Of a stretch of DNA of 8,608 nt, positions 1 to 6,058 are shown in pieces. The stretch comes from Planctomycetota bacterium (GTDB taxonomy: Bacteria > Planctomycetota > UBA1135), in NCBI GenBank assembly GCA_027021325.1, contig JALUUN010000423.1, forward strand, positions 1-8,608, read 5' to 3'. Position 1 is the stretch's first letter. Every line of letters begins with the position of its first letter. A program made the position numbers and the translations under genes. Below the pieces are notes generated by a model. That model was not told the DNA's origin. It ran no database searches and was given only the letters and a program-made list of their open reading frames with translations.

Positions 1-795
1 GGTCCGGTCCGAGGAGAGGACGGGCACTCCCGAGGCCAGGGCCTCCAGGGGGGGCAGGCCGAAGCCCTCGGCCAGGGAGGGGAAGAGGAAGAGTCCGGCT
101 CCGCGCAGGAGGCCGGCGAGGTCCTCATCCCCCAGGATGCCGGGGAGCCGGACCTGCCCCGCGATCTCCAGCTCCTGCGCCAGGCGCTGCGCCCGCGTCT
201 CCTGCCTCCGAGGCGGACCGGCCAGGACCAGGGGCCGGCTGCGCTGCAGGGAGGCGGGGAGTCGGGCATAGGCCTGGAGCAGGAGCTCCCAGTTCTTGTG
301 GCGGCGCAGGGCGCCGACGAACAGGAGGTATCCCGGGGCCAGGCCGAGGCGCTCGAGGAGTGCGGCCGGGGGCGGCCCCGGCCGGAAGCGGGAGGAGGCG
401 TAGAGGGGCACGACGCCGAGGCGCGGCCCCGGCCCGGGAAAGGCCTGGCGCAGGCGGCGGGCGGCGTCCTCGGAGTCCGTCGCCAGGCGCCAGGCCCGGC
501 GCCGGGTGCGGCGCATGGACAGGCGGAAGCCCAGTTCACGCCGGATCCGGGCGAGGCGGCCGCGGGTCCCGGGGACCAGGGGATTGATGTCGTGGACCGT
601 AAGGACCTGACGCGGCCCCCGGACCGGCGCGGGCTTGCGCTGGGGGGACCAGAGGACTTCGGCGCCGCAGGGCCCGTCGGTCCACTCCTCCGCTTCGAGG
701 CCGACCGCCCGGGCGGATTCCTGGAGGAGGCTCAGGGTGCGCGCATAGGATGAGTGTGGCTTGCGGCGGTCCCGAGCGTCGAAGGCCAGGCGCAT
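1..795 (-). CDS. GT4-family glycosyltransferase, 3' end cut off by window edge
   Basis: Retaining GT-B glycosyltransferase of family GT4, which transfers a sugar from a nucleotide-sugar donor, probably to an envelope glycan; donor and acceptor cannot be told. 265 residues are visible and the frame is open at base 1. The N-terminal domain begins MRLAFDARD and contains LTVHDINPL (65-73). The C-terminal Rossmann domain starts near VVPLYASSRF (128-137), followed by LLFVGALRRHKNWELLL (157-173), which carries the conserved basic R/K region, and LVLAGPP (189-195). The E-x7-E donor-site motif is present at E243 and E251 (AEGFGLPPLEAL). About 100 residues are probably missing compared with usual GT4 length. 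The ATG at 795 is supported by AGGA seven bases upstream. The gene is divergent from murJ with only 13 bases between starts. The family call is secure; the biological role is not. Confidence 0.92.
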   Translation of the reverse strand, partial: MRLAFDARDRRKPHSSYARTLSLLQESARAVGLEAEEWTDGPCGAEVLWSPQRKPAPVRGPRQVLTVHDINPLVPGTRGRLARIRRELGFRLSMRRTRRRAWRLATDSEDAARRLRQAFPGPGPRLGVVPLYASSRFRPGPPPAALLERLGLAPGYLLFVGALRRHKNWELLLQAYARLPASLQRSRPLVLAGPPRRQETRAQRLAQELEIAGQVRLPGILGDEDLAGLLRGAGLFLFPSLAEGFGLPPLEALASGVPVLSSDRT

Positions 796-808
796 GCACC
801 GATCCTAG
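796..808. promoter_or_regulatory. 13-base divergent start-to-start gap
   Basis: Only 13 bases separate the ATG of the glycosyltransferase (795, minus) from the ATG of murJ (809, plus). The minus-strand Shine-Dalgarno-like AGGATC (complement of 801-806) lies inside this gap, and the plus-strand TAG that closes the upstream murJ frame occupies 806-808. No promoter fits here, so each gene's promoter must lie inside the coding region of the other, or the murJ message is leaderless or nearly so. I could not find a convincing -35/-10 pair on either strand. Confidence 0.55.
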
Positions 809-2473
809 ATGCCCTCTCCGGGGAACGGAAACCGCGACGCAGGCCACCGCCCGGGCGGCTCCGAGAGCCTTGCCGCCGGCGGACGCACCGCCCTGCGCGG
901 CGCCCTGGTGACGAGCCTCTGGACCGCTGGTTCGCGCGTCCTTGGCTTCCTGCGCGACGCCCTGATGGCCGCCTTCTTCGGCGTGACGCCGGTCACCGGC
1001 GCCTTCGCCCTGGCCTGGGTCGTCCCCAACCTCTTCCGGCGCCTGTTCGGCGAGGGCGCCGTCGGCGCCGCCGTCCTGCCGGCCCTGGCCCGCGCCCGGG
1101 AGGAGGCCGGCGAGGACGCGGCGCGCGGGCTCTTCGCCCGCTTCCACGGCTTCCTGCTCCTCCTGCTCCTGGCCCTGACCGCCGGAGGGGAAGGGCTGCT
1201 TCTCTCGGTCCTCGCCGCGAGGCCGCCGGGGAGCGGCCGCTGGACCCTGGAGCTGGCGGCGATCCTCCTGCCCTATGTGGTTCCCATCTGCCTGACGGCG
1301 CTCCTGGCCGCCCCGCAGCACCAATCCGGACGCTTCCTCCTGCCGGCCCTGGCCCCGGCTCTGCTGAACCTGGTCTGGATCTCGACGCTCCTGGGCCTGC
1401 GCTTTTCCTCGGAGGAACCGGCTCTCGGTCTCGGGGATGCGCGGCGGCTGTGCCTTGCCCTGGTCGCCGGGGGCTTGCTCCAGTGGCTCCTCCAGGCGCC
1501 GGGCCTGCGGGCGGCGGGCTACCCCCTGCGGCCGGCCTTCCGGCCCGGCGACGGGCGCGTCCGCCGCGCCCTGCGCAGCTTCTTTCCCGCCCTCCTCGGC
1601 CTGGCCGTGGTCCAGGTCCACCTCGCCCTGGACCAGGTCCTGGTCCAGATGCTCGTGGACGAGGCCGCGAACACCTACACCTGGCTGGCGAACCGCCTGC
1701 TCCAGCTTCCCCTGGCCCTGGTGGGCATCGCGGCGGCCACCGGCACCCTCCCCCTGTTCGCGCGTCTCAGCGCCCAGGGCCGCTACGAGGAACTGGGTCG
1801 TTCGGCGGCGCGCACCCTGGAGTCCACCCTGCTCCTGATCCTGGCCGCCGCCGCCGGGCTCTTCGTCCTGGCTCTGCCCGTGGTCACGGTCCTCTTCGAA
1901 CACGGCGCCTTCACCCCGGGCGACAGCGAGGTGCTGGCGCGAACCCTGCGCGCCTACCTCTGGGGCCTGCCCTTCGCCGCCGCCGCCGGCATCCTCACCC
2001 GCCTGCGTCAGGCGCGGGGCGACTACCGGGGGCCGGCCTGGATCGCCGGCGCGGTGGTGCCGGTGAACCTGGTCCTGGATCTCCTGCTTCTGGAACCGGA
2101 TTTCGTCGAGGGGGCGGGCTACGCCACCTCGGCGGCCCTGGCCCTGCAGGCCCTGCTGCTCCTGCGCGGCCTGCCGGGCCTGGGGATCCGCCTGCCGTTG
2201 CGGCCCCTGCGGCTGCTGCGTCTCGCCCTGCCCGCCGCCGCCGCCCTGGCCGCCGCGGGGGGGGCCGCGGCCCTCCTCGCTTCGGCTGCGGCCACTCCCG
2301 CCGGCCTCGCCCTGGCCGTCCTGGCCGGGCTGGGGGCTTCCCTGGGGAGCGCGGCGCGCCTGTTCCCGGCGGAGTGGCGCGAGCTCCGGGCCGGCCTGGG
2401 GCGCTCCGGCAAGGGGGACCGGCGGCCCTCCCCCGGGGAGGACCGCCGGCAAGGGGAATCCGGGGATCCCTAG
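809..2473 (+). CDS. murJ: MurJ/MviN-type lipid II flippase
   Basis: Inner-membrane MOP-superfamily transporter expected to flip the peptidoglycan precursor lipid II to the periplasmic face. It has 554 residues, slightly long for the family, with about 14 hydrophobic segments; clear ones lie near 112-134, 148-168, 176-197, 285-312, 338-363, 408-453 and 467-516. Family motifs are SRVLGFLRD (42-50), PNLFRRLFGEGAV (73-85), ANRLLQLPLALVGIA (294-308) with following LPLFAR, and LFEHGAFT (362-369). The ATG at 809 directly follows an in-frame TAG, so it is the most upstream possible ATG. It gives a polar N-terminal extension of about 30 residues and has no visible Shine-Dalgarno sequence. GTG at 907 is a possible alternative, but codons between the two keep strong G/C third positions. 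The last 25 residues are a charged, proline-containing tail over a strong hairpin. The stop overlaps that of the converging gene. Confidence 0.93.
   Translation: MPSPGNGNRDAGHRPGGSESLAAGGRTALRGALVTSLWTAGSRVLGFLRDALMAAFFGVTPVTGAFALAWVVPNLFRRLFGEGAVGAAVLPALARAREEAGEDAARGLFARFHGFLLLLLLALTAGGEGLLLSVLAARPPGSGRWTLELAAILLPYVVPICLTALLAAPQHQSGRFLLPALAPALLNLVWISTLLGLRFSSEEPALGLGDARRLCLALVAGGLLQWLLQAPGLRAAGYPLRPAFRPGDGRVRRALRSFFPALLGLAVVQVHLALDQVLVQMLVDEAANTYTWLANRLLQLPLALVGIAAATGTLPLFARLSAQGRYEELGRSAARTLESTLLLILAAAAGLFVLALPVVTVLFEHGAFTPGDSEVLARTLRAYLWGLPFAAAAGILTRLRQARGDYRGPAWIAGAVVPVNLVLDLLLLEPDFVEGAGYATSAALALQALLLLRGLPGLGIRLPLRPLRLLRLALPAAAALAAAGGAAALLASAAATPAGLALAVLAGLGASLGSAARLFPAEWRELRAGLGRSGKGDRRPSPGEDRRQGESGDP
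2419..2449. terminator. strong GC hairpin at the murJ 3' end, possible terminator for the converging gene
   Basis: CCGGCGG (2419-2425) pairs perfectly with CCGCCGG (2443-2449). After one C/A mismatch, CCTCCC (2427-2432) pairs with GGGAGG (2436-2441) around a 3-base loop. That is 13 pairs, nearly all G-C. It lies inside the end of murJ but about 20 bases beyond the stop of the minus-strand gene ending at 2470, which is where a terminator for that transcript would be. No T-rich tract follows on either strand, so it is not a classical intrinsic terminator. The 11-base direct repeat CCGGCAAGGGG occurs beside both arms (2406-2416 and 2446-2456). Confidence 0.35.
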
Positions 2474-3390
2474 AAGATCGTGAAGCTGAAGCTGTCGGTG
2501 TCGATCAGGATGTTCGGCAGCAGGCCCAGGAAGCCGTTGTAGGTGTAGGTGCCGATGGGCGCCGAGCTCGGGATGAAGTGGGTGATGGACCCGGTGGCCA
2601 GTCCTTCCGCGACCAGGGGGTGGTTGATGGGATTCTCCAGGAACTGGTTGGGTCCGGGGAATACCGAGCCGGTGGGCAGGGTCACGTTGCTGACGAAGAC
2701 CGGCGTCCAGCTGCTCGCGAGGTGGTTCCGGACACGGGTGTAGACGGTCCAGAAACCGCCGCGGGCGATGAAGGCCGAATCCGGCTGCATCACGAGGGTG
2801 GCGTCGGCGTAGGCGGTTCCGGCTTCGGCGGCGGCCGTGGCCGAGTTGTAGATCAGGTCGCCGTTGCTGCTGGAGTTGCCGTTGGCGGCGTTGCCGGAGA
2901 CGTAGAAGAAGACCGTGCCGGTGCCCATGGCGGGTGCCGTCCAGTCGAAGCTCCAGGAGGTGCCGCCGGTTTGACCGGTGTCGGTGCCGGTGCTGGTGTG
3001 CTTGACGTAGCTGCGGTTGCCGCTCACCGAGACCTGGGTCCGGGCGGCGTCGGTGATGGTGATGGTGCCGGCGCCATTGCCGCTCTCGTCCAGGGCCACG
3101 AGTTCGAAGCCCCAGCGCGAGGCCGTTCCGTCGCTGAGGCTGACGGTCAGGGTGTAGGTCGCGCCGGGGGTGTACGCCGCGGGCACGCCGTCGATCCGGA
3201 CCTCCCCGGAGCCGGCGTTCACCGCACTCCCGACATGACAGAGGGTGCAGTTGTCGTAGTTCGGCGGATCGGAGGCGGTGGCATCGGGCGGACCGAAGGA
3301 GTAGAGAACGGCGGCGGTTCCGGAGGCGGCCAGGGCGGTGAGGCCGACGGCCGCCGCCAGGACACACAAGAGGCGTGCTTGGCGCGACAT
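2470..3390 (-). CDS. exported one-haem protein with Reeler/choice-of-anchor-V-like domain and C-terminal beta-sandwich
   Basis: 306-residue secreted protein. A signal peptide occupies about residues 1-27 (MSRQARLL, hydrophobic core to about 22, then ASGTAA). The mature part starts with FGPPDATASDPPNYDNCTLCH: one CXXCH haem c site at 48-52 in the G-P-P...C-x-x-C-H setting usual for Reeler or choice-of-anchor-V domains of bacteria. Residues about 60-185 form the beta-rich body (YTPGATYTLTVSLSD, RWGFELVAL, TSWSFDWTAP, VFFYVSGNAANGN). Residues about 200-306 look like a second Ig-like sandwich (RGGFWTVYTRVRN, LPTGSVFPGP, APIGTYTYNGFLG, DTDSFSFTIF). Its function is unknown; a surface or periplasmic role beside the cytochromes is inference. 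ATG at 3390 directly precedes the signal peptide, with only a weak GGAA upstream. A 152-base gap with a hairpin separates it from the operon upstream. Its TAG overlaps the murJ TAG in CTAG. Confidence 0.82.
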   Translation of the reverse strand: MSRQARLLCVLAAAVGLTALAASGTAAVLYSFGPPDATASDPPNYDNCTLCHVGSAVNAGSGEVRIDGVPAAYTPGATYTLTVSLSDGTASRWGFELVALDESGNGAGTITITDAARTQVSVSGNRSYVKHTSTGTDTGQTGGTSWSFDWTAPAMGTGTVFFYVSGNAANGNSSSNGDLIYNSATAAAEAGTAYADATLVMQPDSAFIARGGFWTVYTRVRNHLASSWTPVFVSNVTLPTGSVFPGPNQFLENPINHPLVAEGLATGSITHFIPSSAPIGTYTYNGFLGLLPNILIDTDSFSFTIF

Positions 3391-3542
3391 GGGCGGTTCC
3401 GGGGGGGATGGGTCGGGGATGGGAACCTTGTCGAGGTCCCGGACTTGGAAGAAGTATACCGGCCGGGGAAGGACCGGAGCCGGCCCCGTGGTGTGGCCGG
3501 CTCCTCCCCTCTTCTCCCAGCCCAGATCTGGCGGCTTCTCCT
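3391..3542 (-). promoter_or_regulatory. 152-base intergenic region with hairpin and possible -10 box
   Basis: This is the only sizeable intergenic gap in the window. Read on the minus strand it contains first the 10-bp hairpin (3504-3476) and then TATACT (complement of 3453-3458), five of six matches to the sigma-70 -10 consensus and striking in DNA this GC-rich. The hexamer 17 bases upstream (GGCTCC) is not a recognisable -35. The remaining bases down to the ATG at 3390 form a leader of about 50-60 bases rich in C. The likely reading is an end signal for the four-gene operon and a separate start for the Reeler-like gene; this is inference. Confidence 0.35.
3476..3504 (-). terminator. perfect 10-bp hairpin after the tetrahaem cytochrome gene
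   Basis: GGAGCCGGCC at 3476-3485 and its exact reverse complement GGCCGGCTCC at 3495-3504 enclose a 9-base loop. The hairpin begins 38 bases beyond the stop of the tetrahaem gene, between it and the next minus-strand gene. On the minus strand it is followed by GGTCCTTCC, not a run of T, so it could be a factor-dependent terminator, an RNA-stabilising 3' structure, or an attenuator that lowers expression of the last gene. Confidence 0.5.
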
Positions 3543-4238
3543 TCAGCGAAGGCCGGTGCCGGACCCGCCGGCGTCTCCTTCCGGCTCCTGCTCCTTCCCG
3601 CCTGCCTGTTTCTTCTTCCCGCGCATGGGGTTGGGGTGGGCCACGCGGGCGAGGAAGGTCTTGTGGTCGTAGGGCTTGTAGGTCGGCGACTCGGGATTGT
3701 GGCAGGACCGGCAGGCGGCCTCGTCCGGAATGCGGATCTCGCCCGGCGGGATGTCGATGGTGGTGAGCCGCTTCGCCTCCTGCGGGCTCTGGCGGGCCGC
3801 TGCTCGCGTGCGCAGGGTGCGGTGGGCACTGCCTGGTCCGTGGCAGCTCTCGCACTGCACACCCCAGGTGCGGACGCGTTCGAAGGTCCGCTCGAAGTCC
3901 TCCATGGGCCTGCCGTAGGCGGTGAGATGGCAGCGCAGACACTCCGGGGCCTTCTGGGGATCCTCGATACCGCGTTCCCGGGCGACCTCCCGGGCCTTCT
4001 CGGTGCCCAGGGTCTTGAAGGCGTTCACGTGCGGGGTCTTCCGTCCCCAGTGGTCGTACTGGTTGCCCTTCTCCGGCAGGCGATGGCAGTTGCGGCAGAC
4101 GCGGGCGCCGATGTACTTCGCCGAGTCCTGGGGCTGGGGCGGCTTCCTCGGCGGCGGATCCTGGGAGGCCAGGAGGCCGGTGCCGGCCAGGCCCAGGGCG
4201 AGGGAGGCGAAGAGCAGGTGGCGGGCGGCGAGGCGCAT
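3543..4238 (-). CDS. periplasmic tetrahaem cytochrome, cytochrome c554-like
   Basis: 231-residue exported cytochrome expected to carry four covalent haems and shuttle electrons in the periplasm. The signal peptide is residues 1-24 (MRLAARHLLFASLALGLAGTGLLA, cleavage before SQ). Haem motifs are CRNCH (48-52), CLRCH (100-104), CESCH (129-133) and CRSCH (176-180). The layout YIGARVCRNCH, HWGRKTPHVNAFKTL, GVQCESCHGPGSAH is characteristic of the cytochrome c554/c-prime-like group; the H63 and H70 area and H139 are candidate distal ligands. Length is close to that of Nitrosomonas c554. The tail after residue 205 is unusual: lysine-rich (GKKKQ), then acidic and glycine-rich, probably disordered. ATG at 4238 lies 14 bases after the stop of the preceding gene, with weak GAAGAAG as ribosome site. 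It probably relays electrons to or from the haem lipoproteins upstream. The family is secure; the partner is inferred. Confidence 0.9.
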   Translation of the reverse strand: MRLAARHLLFASLALGLAGTGLLASQDPPPRKPPQPQDSAKYIGARVCRNCHRLPEKGNQYDHWGRKTPHVNAFKTLGTEKAREVARERGIEDPQKAPECLRCHLTAYGRPMEDFERTFERVRTWGVQCESCHGPGSAHRTLRTRAAARQSPQEAKRLTTIDIPPGEIRIPDEAACRSCHNPESPTYKPYDHKTFLARVAHPNPMRGKKKQAGGKEQEPEGDAGGSGTGLR

Positions 4239-4252
4239 GGGCGGGTTCTTCT

Positions 4253-6058
4253 TCAGTTCTCGGGTGCGTCGTAGAGCAGCCAGTACAGGATGCGCCGCAG
4301 ATCCTGACTGCCGTCGAAGCCCGCGAGCGGGCCGGTGGCCGGATGGTTTCCGTCGAGGTCGGCCGCGGGGATCTGGAGCAGGTTGGAGAGCGGCGGCCGG
4401 CGCCAGTCCACATGGCCCGTGGCCACCAGGTTCTCGTAGACCTGCGTGTCGGGGACGCCGCTGAAGGGCAGGCTCTGCGCCACGCCTCCAGGGGCGTGGC
4501 AGCTTCCGCATCGAGTCTCGAGGACCGGCTGCACATTGGCCTCGAAGCTCAGGGGGGTGGCCTCGAAGAGTCCGCCCCGGCGTGGGGTCCGGAGTTCCAG
4601 GGGGCCGCCGATCACGACACCGGCGTCGGGGTCGTCCTCCCGCACCACGTGGCACACCTCGCAGCCGGTGAAGGCCGGCCCGTTCAGGGCCGAGACCAGG
4701 CTGTCGGCGCCGCCGTGGCGCTGGCCGAAGAGGAAGTCGGCGTCGCGGGTGTCGGTCAGGAACTCCCAGGAGACGACGCCGGGCAGGAACAGATCCACCT
4801 GCAGGATCGGGAAGGTGCTGGTGTCGTCGAAGTCGGGGACCAGACCGGCGCCGGTGATCCGGGTCACGGTGTAGTCGCTGCCGATGCCCCCGTTCGGGTT
4901 CCCTGCTTCCTCGATCCAGACCGTCAGGGGCAGACTCACGTAGTGATCGCGGCCGATGCTTTCGCCGGTGTGCAGGGCGAAGCCGACGTCCACCTGGTCG
5001 CCCTCGGCGAAGGCGTGATCGAAGATCGAGCCCGTGGACAGGGCGCGGGTGAAGACCACGGTCCAGACCCCATCCTCCCAGCGGCTGAGCTCCAGGCTGG
5101 TGCCGCCGGCATCGGGGCTCAGGACCGCCAGGACGTCGTCGTTGCTGCCGTCCGGGGCGCGCAGCAGGGTTGCGGGCACGGTGTCGCCTTCCCGGGGCAC
5201 GTAGCCCTGGAGCGCCGCCTCATCCCAGGCGAGGGACTTGGGCGTCACCAGGCCGTCGATCCCGGCCGGAGCGCTGGCATCCTCGAGAAGGAAGTCCGGG
5301 CTGTCGGCCAGTTCCGCGGAGGGCACGGCGAAGCGGCCGCCGGCGGTGGTCGCCGGGTCGTAGACGAAGGCGGGATGCCCGTCCACCAGAGGGTTCTCGG
5401 TCCAGGGCGTGGTGCCCGCCGGGTCCGGCCGGCGGGCGTCCCCGTCCTGCGGCAGGGTCGTGTCCAGGACCTGGTCGAGCCAGTAGCCGTGGCCCGAGGT
5501 CTGGGCGCCCCACTGCCAGAGGTCGAGGCCGCTCCCGGAGTAGAAGGCGGTGTCGGGCAGGCGCATGGTGGCGGCCTCGGTCTCCAGGTCGAGGCCGTCC
5601 TCGGACCAGTCCGGCTGGAAGGTGGCACCGTCGTGGCAGGCGAGCATGCAGCCGAGGAGCCCGAAGTTGGGGAGGTCGTTGGCCACTGCGGGATTGTTCC
5701 AGGCGATGGCCAGACTCTGCTCGGCGGCCAGGACCTCACCTTCCTCGAAGGATTCCCGCCTCGGAGTCCCACGCAGCCGCCAGGCGCCGTCCTCGAAGCG
5801 CCAGAAGCGGTCCCGCGTGCCGCGGGGTGCGTCGAAGCGCAGGCGGCCGTAGAGCAGGCCGTCGTCGGCGTTCCAGGCCATCTGCACCTCGAGGCGGTCC
5901 ACCACCGGCCGCGTCTCCAGGGGCCGGTAGACGGGGGGATGGGGCGGCGGGCCGCCGTCCAGCTCTCCGGCGGTCTTCTTCGGACCCTCGCCCTTGCAGG
6001 CGGCCAGGAGCGCCAGGGCGGCGAGGCCGGGGGCGAGCCAGGCGAAGGAGGGTCTCAT
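4253..6058 (-). CDS. haem lipoprotein: ethylbenzene-dehydrogenase-type haem domain plus C-terminal cytochrome c domain
   Basis: 601-residue envelope protein. Residues 1-21 form a lipoprotein signal with lipobox LAAC (C21). Residues about 45-385 resemble the haem-binding domain of ethylbenzene dehydrogenase gamma-type subunits (EB_dh): VQMAWNADDGLLYGRLRF, LDLWQWGAQTSGHGYWLDQVLD, DVGFALHTGE, HYVSLPLTVWIEE. Within it, GCMLACHDG gives a CXXXCH motif (137-142), so the haem may be covalently attached with a three-residue spacer. Two ordinary motifs follow: CEVCH (466-470) and CGSCH (517-521). The second opens a monohaem domain (VQPVLETRCGSCHAPGG, SNLLQIP, ILYWLLYD) like planctomycete-type cytochrome c domains. 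In known enzymes EB_dh proteins pass electrons from a molybdenum subunit; none is present here. The start ATG overlaps the previous stop as ATGA with no own ribosome site, indicating translational coupling. The role as an electron-transfer lipoprotein is inferred. Confidence 0.85.
   Translation of the reverse strand: MRPSFAWLAPGLAALALLAACKGEGPKKTAGELDGGPPPHPPVYRPLETRPVVDRLEVQMAWNADDGLLYGRLRFDAPRGTRDRFWRFEDGAWRLRGTPRRESFEEGEVLAAEQSLAIAWNNPAVANDLPNFGLLGCMLACHDGATFQPDWSEDGLDLETEAATMRLPDTAFYSGSGLDLWQWGAQTSGHGYWLDQVLDTTLPQDGDARRPDPAGTTPWTENPLVDGHPAFVYDPATTAGGRFAVPSAELADSPDFLLEDASAPAGIDGLVTPKSLAWDEAALQGYVPREGDTVPATLLRAPDGSNDDVLAVLSPDAGGTSLELSRWEDGVWTVVFTRALSTGSIFDHAFAEGDQVDVGFALHTGESIGRDHYVSLPLTVWIEEAGNPNGGIGSDYTVTRITGAGLVPDFDDTSTFPILQVDLFLPGVVSWEFLTDTRDADFLFGQRHGGADSLVSALNGPAFTGCEVCHVVREDDPDAGVVIGGPLELRTPRRGGLFEATPLSFEANVQPVLETRCGSCHAPGGVAQSLPFSGVPDTQVYENLVATGHVDWRRPPLSNLLQIPAADLDGNHPATGPLAGFDGSQDLRRILYWLLYDAPEN

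Noticed and set aside
746..751. TAGGAT as a -10 box for murJ
   Set aside because: It has weak agreement with consensus and no acceptable -35 at the right spacing; not distinguishable from chance.
754..3672. Very long open plus-strand frame (972 codons) across murJ and the Reeler-like gene
   Set aside because: It has no recognisable domains, is low-complexity in Arg, Gly and Pro, and crosses two well-supported genes in other frames. Long stop-free shadow frames are expected at this G+C content.
536..3862. Open minus-strand frame of 1108 codons
   Set aside because: It runs through the antisense of murJ and parts of three real genes, with Gln/Arg/Gly-biased sequence and no domain; a frame shadow.
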